Assembly (NCBI GenBank): GCA_028875725.1
Contig: JAPPCR010000006.1
Span: 460,134 to 524,133 of the forward strand
DNA from: Acidobacteriota bacterium
GTDB taxonomy: Bacteria > Acidobacteriota > Thermoanaerobaculia > Multivoradales > Multivoraceae
DNA: 64,000 nucleotides
Reading direction: 5' to 3'
In this document: positions 1 through 8,189 of the stretch, piece after piece
Position numbering within the stretch: the stretch's first letter is position 1
Layout: each line of letters begins with the position of its first letter
The notes under the pieces: generated by a model
Databases searched by the model: none
Told to the model about the DNA's origin: nothing
Seen by the model: only the letters and a program-made list of their open reading frames with translations
Program-made: the position numbers and the translations under genes

Positions 1-2
1 TG

Positions 3-1046
3 GCGCAGCCTGCGGACCGGCCGTTGAAGCCGGTCGTGCTGGGCGGCACGCCTGGTGACTGGTGGCGGTTCTGCGGCGCGATGCGCGGCCTGGGAGACGG
101 AGCCGGCCGGGCGGAAGTCAGCGCGGTCATCGAGCGCGAGATGGTCGCGGTGCCGCTTGCTCGGCCCGACGAGGAGGCGGCCGGCGCCCGTCCGGGCGAA
201 GGCTCGGGCTGGTCGCGCCGGATCGGCCTCTTCACCGGCTACTTCGAGCCCCTGCTCCATGGCAGCCGCCGTCGGAGCGAGCGGTACAGCGTGCCGCTGT
301 ACACGCAGCCGTCAGACCTGGTCATGGTGGACCTGGGCCGGTTCCGCGACGATTTGCGGGGCCGTCGGGTGGCGGGCCGCGTTCAGGGCGGGAGCCTCCA
401 GCCGTACGACGACCGCGAGGCGATCGCGTCCGGTTCGCTCGCGGGCCGCGGCCTGGAGTTGATCTGGGTGGACGATGCGATCGACGCCTTCTTCCTCCAC
501 ATCCAGGGATCGGGGCGGGTCGCGCTCGACGACGGATCCGTCTTCCGGGTCGGCTACGCCGCGCAGAACGGCCACCCGTACCACGCGATCGGCCGCACAC
601 TGGTCGACTGGGGCGAGCTGACGCTGGAGGAGGTGTCACTGCAGTCGATCGATGCCTGGCTGCGAGAGCAGCCCGACCGCGCGGACGAGGTCATGGCGAC
701 GAACGACTCCTACGTCTTCTTTCGCGAGATCCGCGGTGAGGGTCCGATCGGTGCGCAGGGCGTCGCCCTGACCCCGGAGCGCTCCCTGGCGGTCGACCGC
801 CAGCACGTTCCTCTCGGCGTTCCCGTCTGGCTCGATGCGATGGTCCCGGCCGCGGTCGCCGACGCCCCCGACGAGCGCCGCCAGTGGCTGCTGGTGGCTC
901 AGGACACGGGCGGGGCGATCCGGGGAGCGGTGCGCGGTGACGTCTTCTGGGGTGCGGGAGACCGGGCGCGGGCGATCGCCGGCCGCATGGCGCACCGGGG
1001 CCGCTACTGGGCGCTGGTGCCGCGGGCGGTGGCGCTGGTGCCGTAA
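3..1046 (+). CDS. mltA: MltA membrane-bound lytic murein transglycosylase (5' end cut by window edge)
   Basis: Cleaves the glycan strands of peptidoglycan in the periplasm, leaving 1,6-anhydromuropeptides. The MltA domain is recognisable from the GLFTGYFEPLLHGS stretch and the central FFLHIQGSGRV block. The C-terminal 3D domain follows, with the VAQDTGGAIRG motif that carries a family catalytic Asp and then RGDVFWG. The frame is open to the left edge. The first in-window start codon, a TTG at 24, leaves no signal peptide, so the true start and export signal are probably upstream. The next gene on the same strand starts 53 bases later. Confidence 0.88.
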   Translation, partial: AQPADRPLKPVVLGGTPGDWWRFCGAMRGLGDGAGRAEVSAVIEREMVAVPLARPDEEAAGARPGEGSGWSRRIGLFTGYFEPLLHGSRRRSERYSVPLYTQPSDLVMVDLGRFRDDLRGRRVAGRVQGGSLQPYDDREAIASGSLAGRGLELIWVDDAIDAFFLHIQGSGRVALDDGSVFRVGYAAQNGHPYHAIGRTLVDWGELTLEEVSLQSIDAWLREQPDRADEVMATNDSYVFFREIRGEGPIGAQGVALTPERSLAVDRQHVPLGVPVWLDAMVPAAVADAPDERRQWLLVAQDTGGAIRGAVRGDVFWGAGDRARAIAGRMAHRGRYWALVPRAVALVP

Positions 1047-1099
1047 CTCTCTGGCTGATCGCCCCTTACGCGCGCCGTGCGGTGGAGTATTGTCGGTCC

Positions 1100-2293
1100 A
1101 TGGAGTCGGTCCGTAACCTGCAGCCGGCGGATGCCGCCGACGGCCTCGGCGTCGTAGAAACCCGGTTCGAGCACTTCGACGAACCGCTCGAACTCCGCTG
1201 CGGCGACATCCTGTCCGGGTTCACCCTGGCCTGGGAGCAGTATGGCGAGTTGAACGCCGAGCGCGACAACGTCGTGCTCCTGTTCCATGCCCTGACCGGC
1301 AGCCACCACGCGGCGGGTACGAACCACGGCGTCCCCGGCCTCGGAGACGCCTGGACCGACGAGATGGTGGTCGGCTGGTGGCACGAGTTCATCGGACCGG
1401 GACGGGCGATCGACACGGACCACTTCTGCGTCATCTGCGTCAACTACATCGGCGGCTGCTACGGATCGACGGGCCCGCTGTCGATCGACCCGGCCACCGG
1501 CGAGCGGTGGGGCCCGTCCTTCCCCCGGGTACGGTTCTCCGACTCGGTACGCGCCGCGATGCGCCTGGTCGACCGGCTGGGAATCGACGTGCTGCACGCG
1601 GGCATCGGACCCTCGACCGGCGGCATGGCGGTGCTGGATCTCGCGGTCATGTTCCCGGAGCGGGTGCGCAACGTCGTCGTGATCGCGGCCGGCATGGAGG
1701 TGACGCCTCTCCAGCGGATCCACAACTTCGAGCAGATCCAGGCCGTCGCCAACGATCCGCGCTTCGACGGCGGGAGCTATCCGCCGGGTACGGAGCTCGA
1801 GGGGATGAAGATCGCGCGCCAGATCAACCACAAGACGTTCGTGTCGCTGCGTACCCTGCGGCGGCGGGCGCGGAACACGGTGGCTGAGGCCTCCGGCGTG
1901 CCGTGGTACGGCGTGAACCACCCGATCGAGTCCTACATGCGGCATCAGGGCCGGAAGTTCGCGGCCCGCTTCGACGCGAATTCCTACCTGCGAATTCTCG
2001 ACGCCTGGAGCCAGTTCGATCTGGCCGCGGCCGCTGGCGCCGGTTCCCTTCGGGAGGCCTTCGAGTGCTGCCGGGACCAGCGCTTCCTCATCTTCTCGAT
2101 CAACTCCGACGTCTGCTACTACCCGGAAGAGCAGGGTGAGCTGATGGCGACGCTCGAGGAGGCCGGCGTGAGTTGCATGAGGATCATCGTGCACTCCGAC
2201 AAGGGGCACGACTCGTTCCTGCTGGAACCGGCGCTGTACCACCCGCACCTGACCTTCCTGCTGGAAGGTCGCGGTTCCTGGCCGGAGTCGTAG
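1100..2293 (+). CDS. metX: Homoserine O-acyltransferase, MetX family
   Basis: Acylates L-homoserine, normally with acetyl-CoA, for methionine synthesis in the cytoplasm. It is an alpha/beta hydrolase-fold protein of 397 residues, the usual MetX length. Visible motifs are the NYIGGCYGSTGP oxyanion-region block, the nucleophile elbow GPSTGGM (Ser at about residue 172), a late Asp in INSDVCYYP and the catalytic His in SDKGHDSFLLEP. The elbow reads ST where most family members have SM or SL. The ATG at 1100 is preferred to a GTG at 1082, which adds six atypical residues. Acetyl versus succinyl donor cannot be decided here. Confidence 0.88.
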   Translation: MESVRNLQPADAADGLGVVETRFEHFDEPLELRCGDILSGFTLAWEQYGELNAERDNVVLLFHALTGSHHAAGTNHGVPGLGDAWTDEMVVGWWHEFIGPGRAIDTDHFCVICVNYIGGCYGSTGPLSIDPATGERWGPSFPRVRFSDSVRAAMRLVDRLGIDVLHAGIGPSTGGMAVLDLAVMFPERVRNVVVIAAGMEVTPLQRIHNFEQIQAVANDPRFDGGSYPPGTELEGMKIARQINHKTFVSLRTLRRRARNTVAEASGVPWYGVNHPIESYMRHQGRKFAARFDANSYLRILDAWSQFDLAAAAGAGSLREAFECCRDQRFLIFSINSDVCYYPEEQGELMATLEEAGVSCMRIIVHSDKGHDSFLLEPALYHPHLTFLLEGRGSWPES

Positions 2294-2299
2294 CCGCGA

Positions 2300-2329
2300 C
2301 ACGAATCGGCGGCGCGCCGGGCATTCGTG
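2300..2329 (+). terminator. Stem-loop after metX
   Basis: A 7-bp perfect stem (2300-2306 with 2323-2329) encloses a G+C-rich self-complementary loop, seven bases after the metX stop. No T-run follows, so it is only a candidate terminator or RNA 3'-end stabiliser. Confidence 0.35.
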
Positions 2330-2377
2330 CCATGATCCGGCCTCCCGTCCGAACCGAAGCACCCAAGGAGATTCGTC

Positions 2378-3142
2378 ATGTGGTTGCGCCTGCGGCAGAT
2401 CTGTCTGATAGCCGAACAACTCGCTCCGGTCGTCGACGACCTGGAGGCGGTGTTCGACATCGAGGTCTGCTACAACGATCCCGGCATCGTTCGGTTCGGG
2501 CTCGAGAACGCCCTGCTGCCGATCGGCAACCAGTTGCTCGAGGTCGTGGCCCCGATCGAGGAGAACACCGCCGGCGGCCGCTACCTGGAGAAGCGCGGCG
2601 GCGACGGCGGCTACATGTTCATCACCCAGTGCGACGACCATGCTCCGCGGCGTCGGCGGGTCGAGGAACTGGGTATCCGCCTGGTCAACGACTTCGAGCG
2701 GGGCGGCTTCCAGAACATGCAACTCCATCCGAAGGACACCGGCGGCACCTTCTTCGAGATCGACTGCCAGACGAACGGCCTGGAGCCGGACGGACCGTGG
2801 ACGCCGGCGGGAGAGAACTGGCAGCGTTGCAGACGGACGGATGTGATCGATGCGATCGTCGCGGGGGAGATTCAGACCCCGGCCCCGGACCGCCTCGCGG
2901 CCCGCTGGAGCGAGATCGCGGAGATCCCGCTGCGCGATGTCGACGGCGTGCCGACGATTCCCTTCGAGAACGCCGACTTGCGCTTCGTGCTGCCGACCGA
3001 CGGCCGCCCCGAGGGGCTTGGCGGCATCGATCTGCGCGCAGTCGACGCGGACCGGGCCCGTTCAGCCGCGAGCGAGCGGGGCTGCCTCGGCGCCGACGGC
3101 GTGATCCACATCTGCGGCACCCGTATTCGACTCGTCGACTGA
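2378..3142 (+). CDS. Glyoxalase-like/VOC superfamily protein
   Basis: A 254-residue cytoplasmic protein resembling the glyoxalase-like (PF13468-type) branch of the vicinal oxygen chelate superfamily. Two tandem beta-alpha-beta-beta-beta modules can be read. The first runs from the N-terminus to GGTFFEIDCQ (about residue 130). The second begins near RWSEIAEIPL and ends IHICGTRIRLVD. The conserved TFFEID stretch with its Glu is a typical metal-site strand. A clear AAGGAG ribosome-binding site sits 6 bases before the ATG. Substrate unknown. The outer-membrane barrel gene follows after 2 bases, so the two are probably co-transcribed. Confidence 0.7.
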   Translation: MWLRLRQICLIAEQLAPVVDDLEAVFDIEVCYNDPGIVRFGLENALLPIGNQLLEVVAPIEENTAGGRYLEKRGGDGGYMFITQCDDHAPRRRRVEELGIRLVNDFERGGFQNMQLHPKDTGGTFFEIDCQTNGLEPDGPWTPAGENWQRCRRTDVIDAIVAGEIQTPAPDRLAARWSEIAEIPLRDVDGVPTIPFENADLRFVLPTDGRPEGLGGIDLRAVDADRARSAASERGCLGADGVIHICGTRIRLVD

Positions 3143-3144
3143 CG

Positions 3145-3948
3145 ATGAGAAACGGCACGGCGTCGGGCGGCTGCGCATCGCTGGCGGTCGCTGCGGCTCT
3201 GGCGTTCTTCGCGGCTGTCGCTGGCGCCGGCTCCGCTACGGCCCAGGATCGCGGCGAGGCAGGCGGCGGACCGGGTGCCTATGTCGGCGTGTTCGCCGGC
3301 TGGGGTGCTCTGGACGTCCGGCTCCTCGACGAGGACGGCTTCACGGCGGCGGACAGCCGCCCGGGCCGGACCTTCGACTACGACGACGCCGCATACCCGG
3401 TCGGCGTGGTCGCGGGTTGGGAGTTCGTGCCGCGACGCACGGCGATCCGCGTCGAACTGGACGGTCTCTTCGGTGGCCTGCCCGCGGCGGCCCGCCAGGT
3501 GGATCCGGTGGGTCAGGACGAAACGGCGGCCTCAGAGTTGCGTTGGGCCGCGACGGCGCGGGTCGGCGTGCGGCGGTCCCTCGGACGCGTCGCCGGCTTC
3601 CTCAGTGGCGGTGTGGCGGTGGCCGGGATCTCCGCTTCGTTCACGGACCTCGACCTGGGCCCGGACGGGCGCATGTACGTGGATCGGGACGACTCCTTCG
3701 CCGGGCGGTCGACGCGGGTCGGCTGGGTCGCCGGCGCCGGTTTGGAGATGCCGCTCGGCGATGTCTGGATGCTCCGGTTCGAAGCGATGCGGATGGACTT
3801 CGGCGAGGCGGTCGACGAGGCGGAGAACGTGACGGGCGTCAACGCCGGCGTCTGCGGGCCGAGCGGGCTACCGAGTCCCTGCGAGTACCGGATCGACCAT
3901 CGGTTCGACCTTGCCCGGCTGGTCGTGGTCCGGCGTCTCGGTCGCTGA
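3145..3948 (+). CDS. Outer-membrane beta-barrel protein
   Basis: A 267-residue exported protein with a Sec signal peptide (hydrophobic segment about residues 10-31, cleavage near ATAQ). Alternating aromatic/hydrophobic strands follow, such as GAYVGVFAGWGALDVRL and RFDLARLVVVRRLGR at the C-terminus. This fits an OmpA/OmpW-like eight-stranded barrel. No OmpA peptidoglycan-binding domain is present. The start ATG lies 2 bases after the preceding stop. Its 3' end overlaps the opposing UDP-sulfoquinovose synthase gene by about 80 bases, tail to tail. Specific function unknown. Confidence 0.65.
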   Translation: MRNGTASGGCASLAVAAALAFFAAVAGAGSATAQDRGEAGGGPGAYVGVFAGWGALDVRLLDEDGFTAADSRPGRTFDYDDAAYPVGVVAGWEFVPRRTAIRVELDGLFGGLPAAARQVDPVGQDETAASELRWAATARVGVRRSLGRVAGFLSGGVAVAGISASFTDLDLGPDGRMYVDRDDSFAGRSTRVGWVAGAGLEMPLGDVWMLRFEAMRMDFGEAVDEAENVTGVNAGVCGPSGLPSPCEYRIDHRFDLARLVVVRRLGR

Positions 3949-5184
3949 TCCGCTCCCGGCGCCGTTGCCGGCGTCGAGGCTGGTTGACTTGTCCAGAAAG
4001 GCGGACCTCCGCCGGCTGCCGTCCCAACGGATGTCGGGGAGCAGCACGTCGCGTTTGGCCGCGATCCGGTCGTGGTGCGGCAGGAGGTCTTCGAGCATCG
4101 CCCGGATTTCCGAGTCCATGTCGCGGGTCGGCTGGTATCCCAGCGCCAGCAGATGGTCGTGGTCCGGGTTGTAGTGGTGCTCTTCCATTTCCTTGCGGGG
4201 ATTCTCGATGCGCCGGATTCGCGGATCGAGGCCCATGTCGGATGCGACGGCGGCCACCTTGGAGGCGAGTTCCGAGATGGTGTAGGTCTCCTCGAACTGG
4301 TTGAACACCCGGTAGTCGCCCGCCTTGGGCGGGTTGTCGACCGCCAGGGTCAGGCACTGCATCGAGTCGCAGAGGGGCAGGAAGCCGCGGCGCTGGTTGC
4401 CGATGCCGAACAGGGTCAGCGGTTCGCCGATCACGGACTGGCAGCAGAACCGGTTGAGCGCGGTGCCGAAGGCCTGGTCGAAATCGAGCCGGGTATGGAG
4501 CGCGGGGTCGGCGGGGTGGTCGGCGGCGCTGCCGAAGAAGCGCGTGCCGTAGACGACGCCCTGCATCACGTCGGTGGCCCGGAGACCGAAGATGCGGCAG
4601 GCGAACATCACGTTGTTGCTGTCGTGGACCTTGCTCCAGTGGTACCAGGAGCCGGCCTGGCGGGGGAAGGGCAGGCGGTCGCGGCGGCCGCGGTACTCGA
4701 CCTCGAAGAAGCCTTCGGGGATGTCCAGGTTCGGCGTGCCGTATTCGCCCATCGTGCCGAGCTTGACCAGGTGCGCCTCGGGCGCCAGGTCGCGCATCGC
4801 GTAGAGCACGTTCATCGTGCCCTCGATGTTGTTGCGCTGCACCCAGATCGCGTGGTCCGCGTCGATCATCGAGTAGGGCGCCGAGGGGCATTCGCCCAGG
4901 TGGACGATCGCCTCCGGCCGGACGTCTTCGAACAGCCGGTACACCACGTCCCTGTCGGTCAGGTCGCCCTGAACCAGGTGCGGACGCCGGTCGTAGGCGG
5001 ACTCGAAGGCGTCGAGACGCGCCTCGACGGACGCGACCGGAAGAGCCGAGCGGCCGCCCATCTCGGCGACCCACTCGCGACGGAAGCCGGCATCGATGCC
5101 GGAAACCTCGTGACCGCGGGCAGTCAGATACTGCGCCAACGGCCAGCCGAGGTAGCCGTCGATGCCTGCTATGAGAACGCGCGT
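3868..5184 (-). CDS. sqdB: UDP-sulfoquinovose synthase-like NAD-dependent epimerase (non-canonical start)
   Basis: Short-chain dehydrogenase/epimerase predicted to convert UDP-glucose and sulfite to UDP-sulfoquinovose, the head-group donor for sulfolipid or sulfoquinovose glycans. Family-specific blocks are clear: GECPSAPYSM, VKLGTMGEYGTPN (with the catalytic Thr), the YxxxK pair in WYHWSKVHDSNN, and MQGVVYGTR. The NAD-binding glycine motif (RVLIAGIDGYLGWPLA) lies upstream of the first canonical start (TTG at 5139). The in-frame stretch back to the previous stop has no ATG, GTG or TTG. The ACG at 5184-5182, after an AGGGGGTG ribosome-binding site, gives the full Rossmann start. A roughly 35-residue polar C-terminal tail extends beyond the usual domain. 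Confidence 0.8.
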   Translation of the reverse strand, partial: TRVLIAGIDGYLGWPLAQYLTARGHEVSGIDAGFRREWVAEMGGRSALPVASVEARLDAFESAYDRRPHLVQGDLTDRDVVYRLFEDVRPEAIVHLGECPSAPYSMIDADHAIWVQRNNIEGTMNVLYAMRDLAPEAHLVKLGTMGEYGTPNLDIPEGFFEVEYRGRRDRLPFPRQAGSWYHWSKVHDSNNVMFACRIFGLRATDVMQGVVYGTRFFGSAADHPADPALHTRLDFDQAFGTALNRFCCQSVIGEPLTLFGIGNQRRGFLPLCDSMQCLTLAVDNPPKAGDYRVFNQFEETYTISELASKVAAVASDMGLDPRIRRIENPRKEMEEHHYNPDHDHLLALGYQPTRDMDSEIRAMLEDLLPHHDRIAAKRDVLLPDIRWDGSRRRSAFLDKSTSLDAGNGAGSGSATETPDHDQPGKVEPMVDPVLAGTR

Positions 5185-5371
5185 GACTTCACCCCCTGTT
5201 GCACTGTGCGGGGATCAGACCGCGTTCTCGGGTGCGAACCGGGAAGATTCCGTGAGGTAGTCGATTCTACCAGCGAGAGGGCGGGAGGCTGGCTGTTGCG
5301 GCTTCGACTGGGCGGGTGCTACCTTCCGTCCGCGTGCTCTGGTCCGGATCAAGACCGTCCGCGGCTCCAGC
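5185..5371. promoter_or_regulatory. Divergent intergenic region between sqdB and the glycosyltransferase operon
   Basis: A 187-base gap between divergent genes, so it should hold both promoters. On the minus strand a TAGAAT -10-like box lies at 5269-5264 without a good -35. On the plus strand a TTGCGG followed about 18 bases later by TACCTT is a weak candidate. The sqdB ribosome-binding site AGGGGGTG is at about 5198-5191. No open frame is supported here. Confidence 0.4.
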
Positions 5372-6436
5372 ATGAGGATTCTCTACGGAGTTCAGGGCAC
5401 GGGCCACGGCCACCTCGTGCGGTCGGCGGCGATGGTGGCCGGTCTGCGGAGCCGGGGCCACGAGGTCCACTGCCTGCTCACCGGAAGATCCTCCGCGGCG
5501 TTCGCCGACCCGGAGATCCGGGCCAGTCACACGCTGCTCGAGGGGTTCACGGGTCAGGCGGCCGGTGGGCGGGTGCGGCTGCTTCAGACCATTCGGCAGT
5601 TACGGCTGGCTCGCTTCCTGCGCGACGTGCGCAGCTTCGATGCGTCAGGTTTCGATCTCGTGTTAACGGACTACGAGCCGGTTTCCGCGTGGATTGCGCG
5701 TCGATGCCGACGGCCCAGCATCGGCGTCGGCCACCTCTACGCATTCCACCGGCGCCTGCGACTGCCGGGCCGGACCGGGCCGGCACGGTGGATGCTGCGG
5801 ATGTTCGCACCGGTCTACACGCCGGTCCGGACCGCGGTCGGTCTCCACTGGCATCGCTTCGGCGGCGCGAATCTGCCGCCAACGATCAGTCCCGACCTGG
5901 TCGCGGCGGCCAGTGCCGGCCGGCCGCCGGACGCCGACGAGCGGTTCCTCGTCTACCTGCCCGCGGAGAGCGAAGAGAGCATCACGGCGTTGCTCGGGCA
6001 GTTGCCGGGGCGCCGGTTCGTCGCCTACCGGCCGGTGCCCGAGCCGGTCGAGCGCGGCAACGTCTCGATCCGGCCCTACGACCGAGTGGCGTTCCTGGCC
6101 GACCTGGTCGCCTGCTCCGGTGTGATCACGAACGCGGGCTTCTCGCTGATCAGTGAGGCGCTGCATCTGGGCCGCCGCCTCCTCGTGCAACCCATCGGCC
6201 GTCACCCGGAGCAGTTTCTCAACGGCCGGGCGCTGGTGGCGCTTGGCCTGGGCACCGTCGTCGAGCGGCTGACCGTCAACGCTGTCGAGTCCTGGCTCGA
6301 CACTGCGGAGCCGGCGCCCATGAACTACCCTGACGTGACCGGCCGCCTGATCGACTGGGTCGACGAAGGGGGCGTGCGTCCGGTCGACGACCTGGCGACC
6401 GAGGTCTGGAGAGAAGTCTCGTGGCAGCCGACATGA
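5372..6436 (+). CDS. MJ1255-type glycosyltransferase (GT28/GT-B-like)
   Basis: A 354-residue GT-B fold glycosyltransferase of the MJ1255-type (PF13528-like) family. The N-terminus has the GTGHGHLVRSAAMVAGLRSRG donor-domain signature. The C-terminal half has GVITNAGFSLISEALHLGRR and PIGRHPEQFLNGRAL, equivalent to the nucleotide-sugar binding motif of MurG-like enzymes. It probably transfers a sugar from a nucleotide donor to a lipid or glycan acceptor. Divergence from the UDP-sulfoquinovose synthase gene makes UDP-sulfoquinovose a plausible donor, but that is inference. It overlaps the next gene by ATGA, indicating translational coupling. Confidence 0.75.
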   Translation: MRILYGVQGTGHGHLVRSAAMVAGLRSRGHEVHCLLTGRSSAAFADPEIRASHTLLEGFTGQAAGGRVRLLQTIRQLRLARFLRDVRSFDASGFDLVLTDYEPVSAWIARRCRRPSIGVGHLYAFHRRLRLPGRTGPARWMLRMFAPVYTPVRTAVGLHWHRFGGANLPPTISPDLVAAASAGRPPDADERFLVYLPAESEESITALLGQLPGRRFVAYRPVPEPVERGNVSIRPYDRVAFLADLVACSGVITNAGFSLISEALHLGRRLLVQPIGRHPEQFLNGRALVALGLGTVVERLTVNAVESWLDTAEPAPMNYPDVTGRLIDWVDEGGVRPVDDLATEVWREVSWQPT

Positions 6437-7239
6437 ACCCACGCTCCCGGGTTCGTCCCTCCGATCCGGACCTCGACTTCACTCTGGACCACTACCGGGA
6501 GATCCTGGCGCGGATCACCTCGACCCACCGCACCTTCTCGTTCGGCGAGGCGGCGCCACTGGGCGAGGCGCTGCTCGAAGTGGAGCGCTTCGTCCTGATG
6601 CGGCACGACGTCGAGTTCAGTCTCGACGCCGCGCTGACCCTGGCGCGGGCCGACCACGACGCCGGCGTCCGTTCGACCTTCTTCGTGCAGATCGGTTCCG
6701 ACTACAACCTGTTCGAGGCCGACGGGGCGGAGGCGGTCGAGTCGATCCTCGATCTCGGCCATGACCTGGGCTTCCACTACGATCTGAGCCTGCTGGAGCG
6801 TTCCGGCGGCGACCCCGTCGCGCTGGCGAGCCGCGCGATCGAGCTGATCGAGAGCTTCTTCGGCACCCGCATCCGGGCGGCGAGTCCCCACATGCCGATG
6901 CGGTCGGGGCGGACCCTGCCAATCCCGGGCGTCGTCGACGCCTACGATCCGCTCTACTTCGAGCGGATCAAGTACCTCTCCGACAGCACCCAGGTCTGGC
7001 GCGAGGGCGTGGTGACGTCGCTGCTCGAACGCTACGACCGGATTCAGCTCCTCACCCATGAGTACCACTGGACGGAGGAAGGTCTGGGATGGGACGAGCT
7101 GCTGCTGCTCGAGGCCGAGTTCAAGTACCGCCGGCTGAGGCGCCGCGCGGAGGCGAACATCGAGCGCTTCCGGGAGGGGTTGCGCCTGCGGGCCGAGCGC
7201 GACGAGGCGTTTCGGGCAGGGCGCGGCGGGTCGAAGTAG
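6433..7239 (+). CDS. Polysaccharide deacetylase-like (CE4/NodB-like) protein
   Basis: A 268-residue protein with the start of a NodB-type fold: VLMRHDVEFSLDAALTLARA (the HD pair expected at the metal site), GVRSTFFVQIGSDYNLF, and LGHDLGFHYD, which supplies a further His pair. Together these suggest metal-dependent deacetylation of an amino sugar, or a related hydrolysis. The C-terminus is a charged helix (RRLRRRAEANIERFREGLR). The start at 6433 is chosen because ATG overlaps the preceding TGA as ATGA. Predicted to act with its glycosyltransferase neighbour on the same glycan. Confidence 0.7.
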   Translation: MNPRSRVRPSDPDLDFTLDHYREILARITSTHRTFSFGEAAPLGEALLEVERFVLMRHDVEFSLDAALTLARADHDAGVRSTFFVQIGSDYNLFEADGAEAVESILDLGHDLGFHYDLSLLERSGGDPVALASRAIELIESFFGTRIRAASPHMPMRSGRTLPIPGVVDAYDPLYFERIKYLSDSTQVWREGVVTSLLERYDRIQLLTHEYHWTEEGLGWDELLLLEAEFKYRRLRRRAEANIERFREGLRLRAERDEAFRAGRGGSK

Positions 7240-7250
7240 CCTTCGGGTCG

Positions 7251-8183
7251 ATGGATCGGGTGCGTACGGTTCGGGACGTCCTGCTGCGCCCGAGTACCGA
7301 GAGCGAACTCGCTCGTCTCTCCGAACTGACCGGGGTCGTCTACGGCGTCCGGCGCGAGCCGGAGGTCCTGCGCTGGCTTCTCTTCCATCCCGGTCCGGGG
7401 CCGGAGGTCGAGTCTTCCGTCGCCGAACGGCATGGCCGAATCGTCGGCCACGTGGCTTCGTTGCACTGCCGCTACCGGGTCCATGGCGAAACGGTGACGG
7501 GTGCTCACCGGATGCTGTGGATGGTTGAACACGCTGCGAGGGGCAGAGCCGGCGTCCCCCTTGCCGGCCGCACGCCCGACACGGACTTCGAGGTCGTGCT
7601 CGGCGGCACCGCCGCAACCAAGGCCATGCTGGTCATGCGCGGCTTTCACGAGGTCGGTGAGGCGCTCGAAGTGCGTCTGAGCACCGCGGCGGCAGGTGTC
7701 GCCGCGGCCAGGCAGACCGGCCTGATGCTGGCCGACTTTGATCCCGCCGCTGCCGGTCCTGCGGCTCCTCGAGACACGCTGGTCAATCTCGCGGAGCCGG
7801 ACCACCTGGCATGGCTGGCAGCCTGTCCGGAGCACGACGGGCTGCTGTTCACCCTGGAACGGTCGGGAGAGCCGCTCGGTCCGGTCCTGCTCTACGTCAA
7901 CCAGGCGAACGATCCGCCCACCGGCCGGATCGTCCACATGCCGTGGCTTGAAGAGGATGCGGATCTGGCGCTTCTCGCCATCCTCGACCGGCTGGGCCGG
8001 GAGGGGTGCGCCGAGGCGACCGTCCTGGCCACGGAAGATGGCCTGTTGCGGGCCGCGGAGTCGCTGCGGGGCGCGGTCTTCTACCGGCGTCCGCTCTGGT
8101 TCCGCAACCCGAACGGGGAGATCGATCCGGCCGGCTTCTACCTGACCTACATGGAGGGCGATCTCGCGTACCGGCGGGTGTAG
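7251..8183 (+). CDS. GNAT-like acyltransferase, third gene of the glycan operon
   Basis: A 310-residue protein with a degenerate GNAT fold. An N-terminal acetyl-CoA-type domain includes GRIVGHVASLHCRYRV and the helix-rich GGTAATKAMLVMRGFHEVGE. A second half resembles a repeated GNAT module (GPVLLYVNQAND and FYRRPLWFRNPNGE). It probably N- or O-acylates a sugar or amino acid. It starts 11 bases after the deacetylase-like gene and converges with the oxidoreductase gene ending at 8190. Family assignment is from fold features only. Confidence 0.55.
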   Translation: MDRVRTVRDVLLRPSTESELARLSELTGVVYGVRREPEVLRWLLFHPGPGPEVESSVAERHGRIVGHVASLHCRYRVHGETVTGAHRMLWMVEHAARGRAGVPLAGRTPDTDFEVVLGGTAATKAMLVMRGFHEVGEALEVRLSTAAAGVAAARQTGLMLADFDPAAAGPAAPRDTLVNLAEPDHLAWLAACPEHDGLLFTLERSGEPLGPVLLYVNQANDPPTGRIVHMPWLEEDADLALLAILDRLGREGCAEATVLATEDGLLRAAESLRGAVFYRRPLWFRNPNGEIDPAGFYLTYMEGDLAYRRV

Positions 8184-8189
8184 CGGCGC

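Noticed and set aside
4072..6156. Plus-strand open frame of 694 codons across the UDP-sulfoquinovose synthase gene
   Set aside because: Crosses two convincing genes and the divergent promoter gap; no domain.
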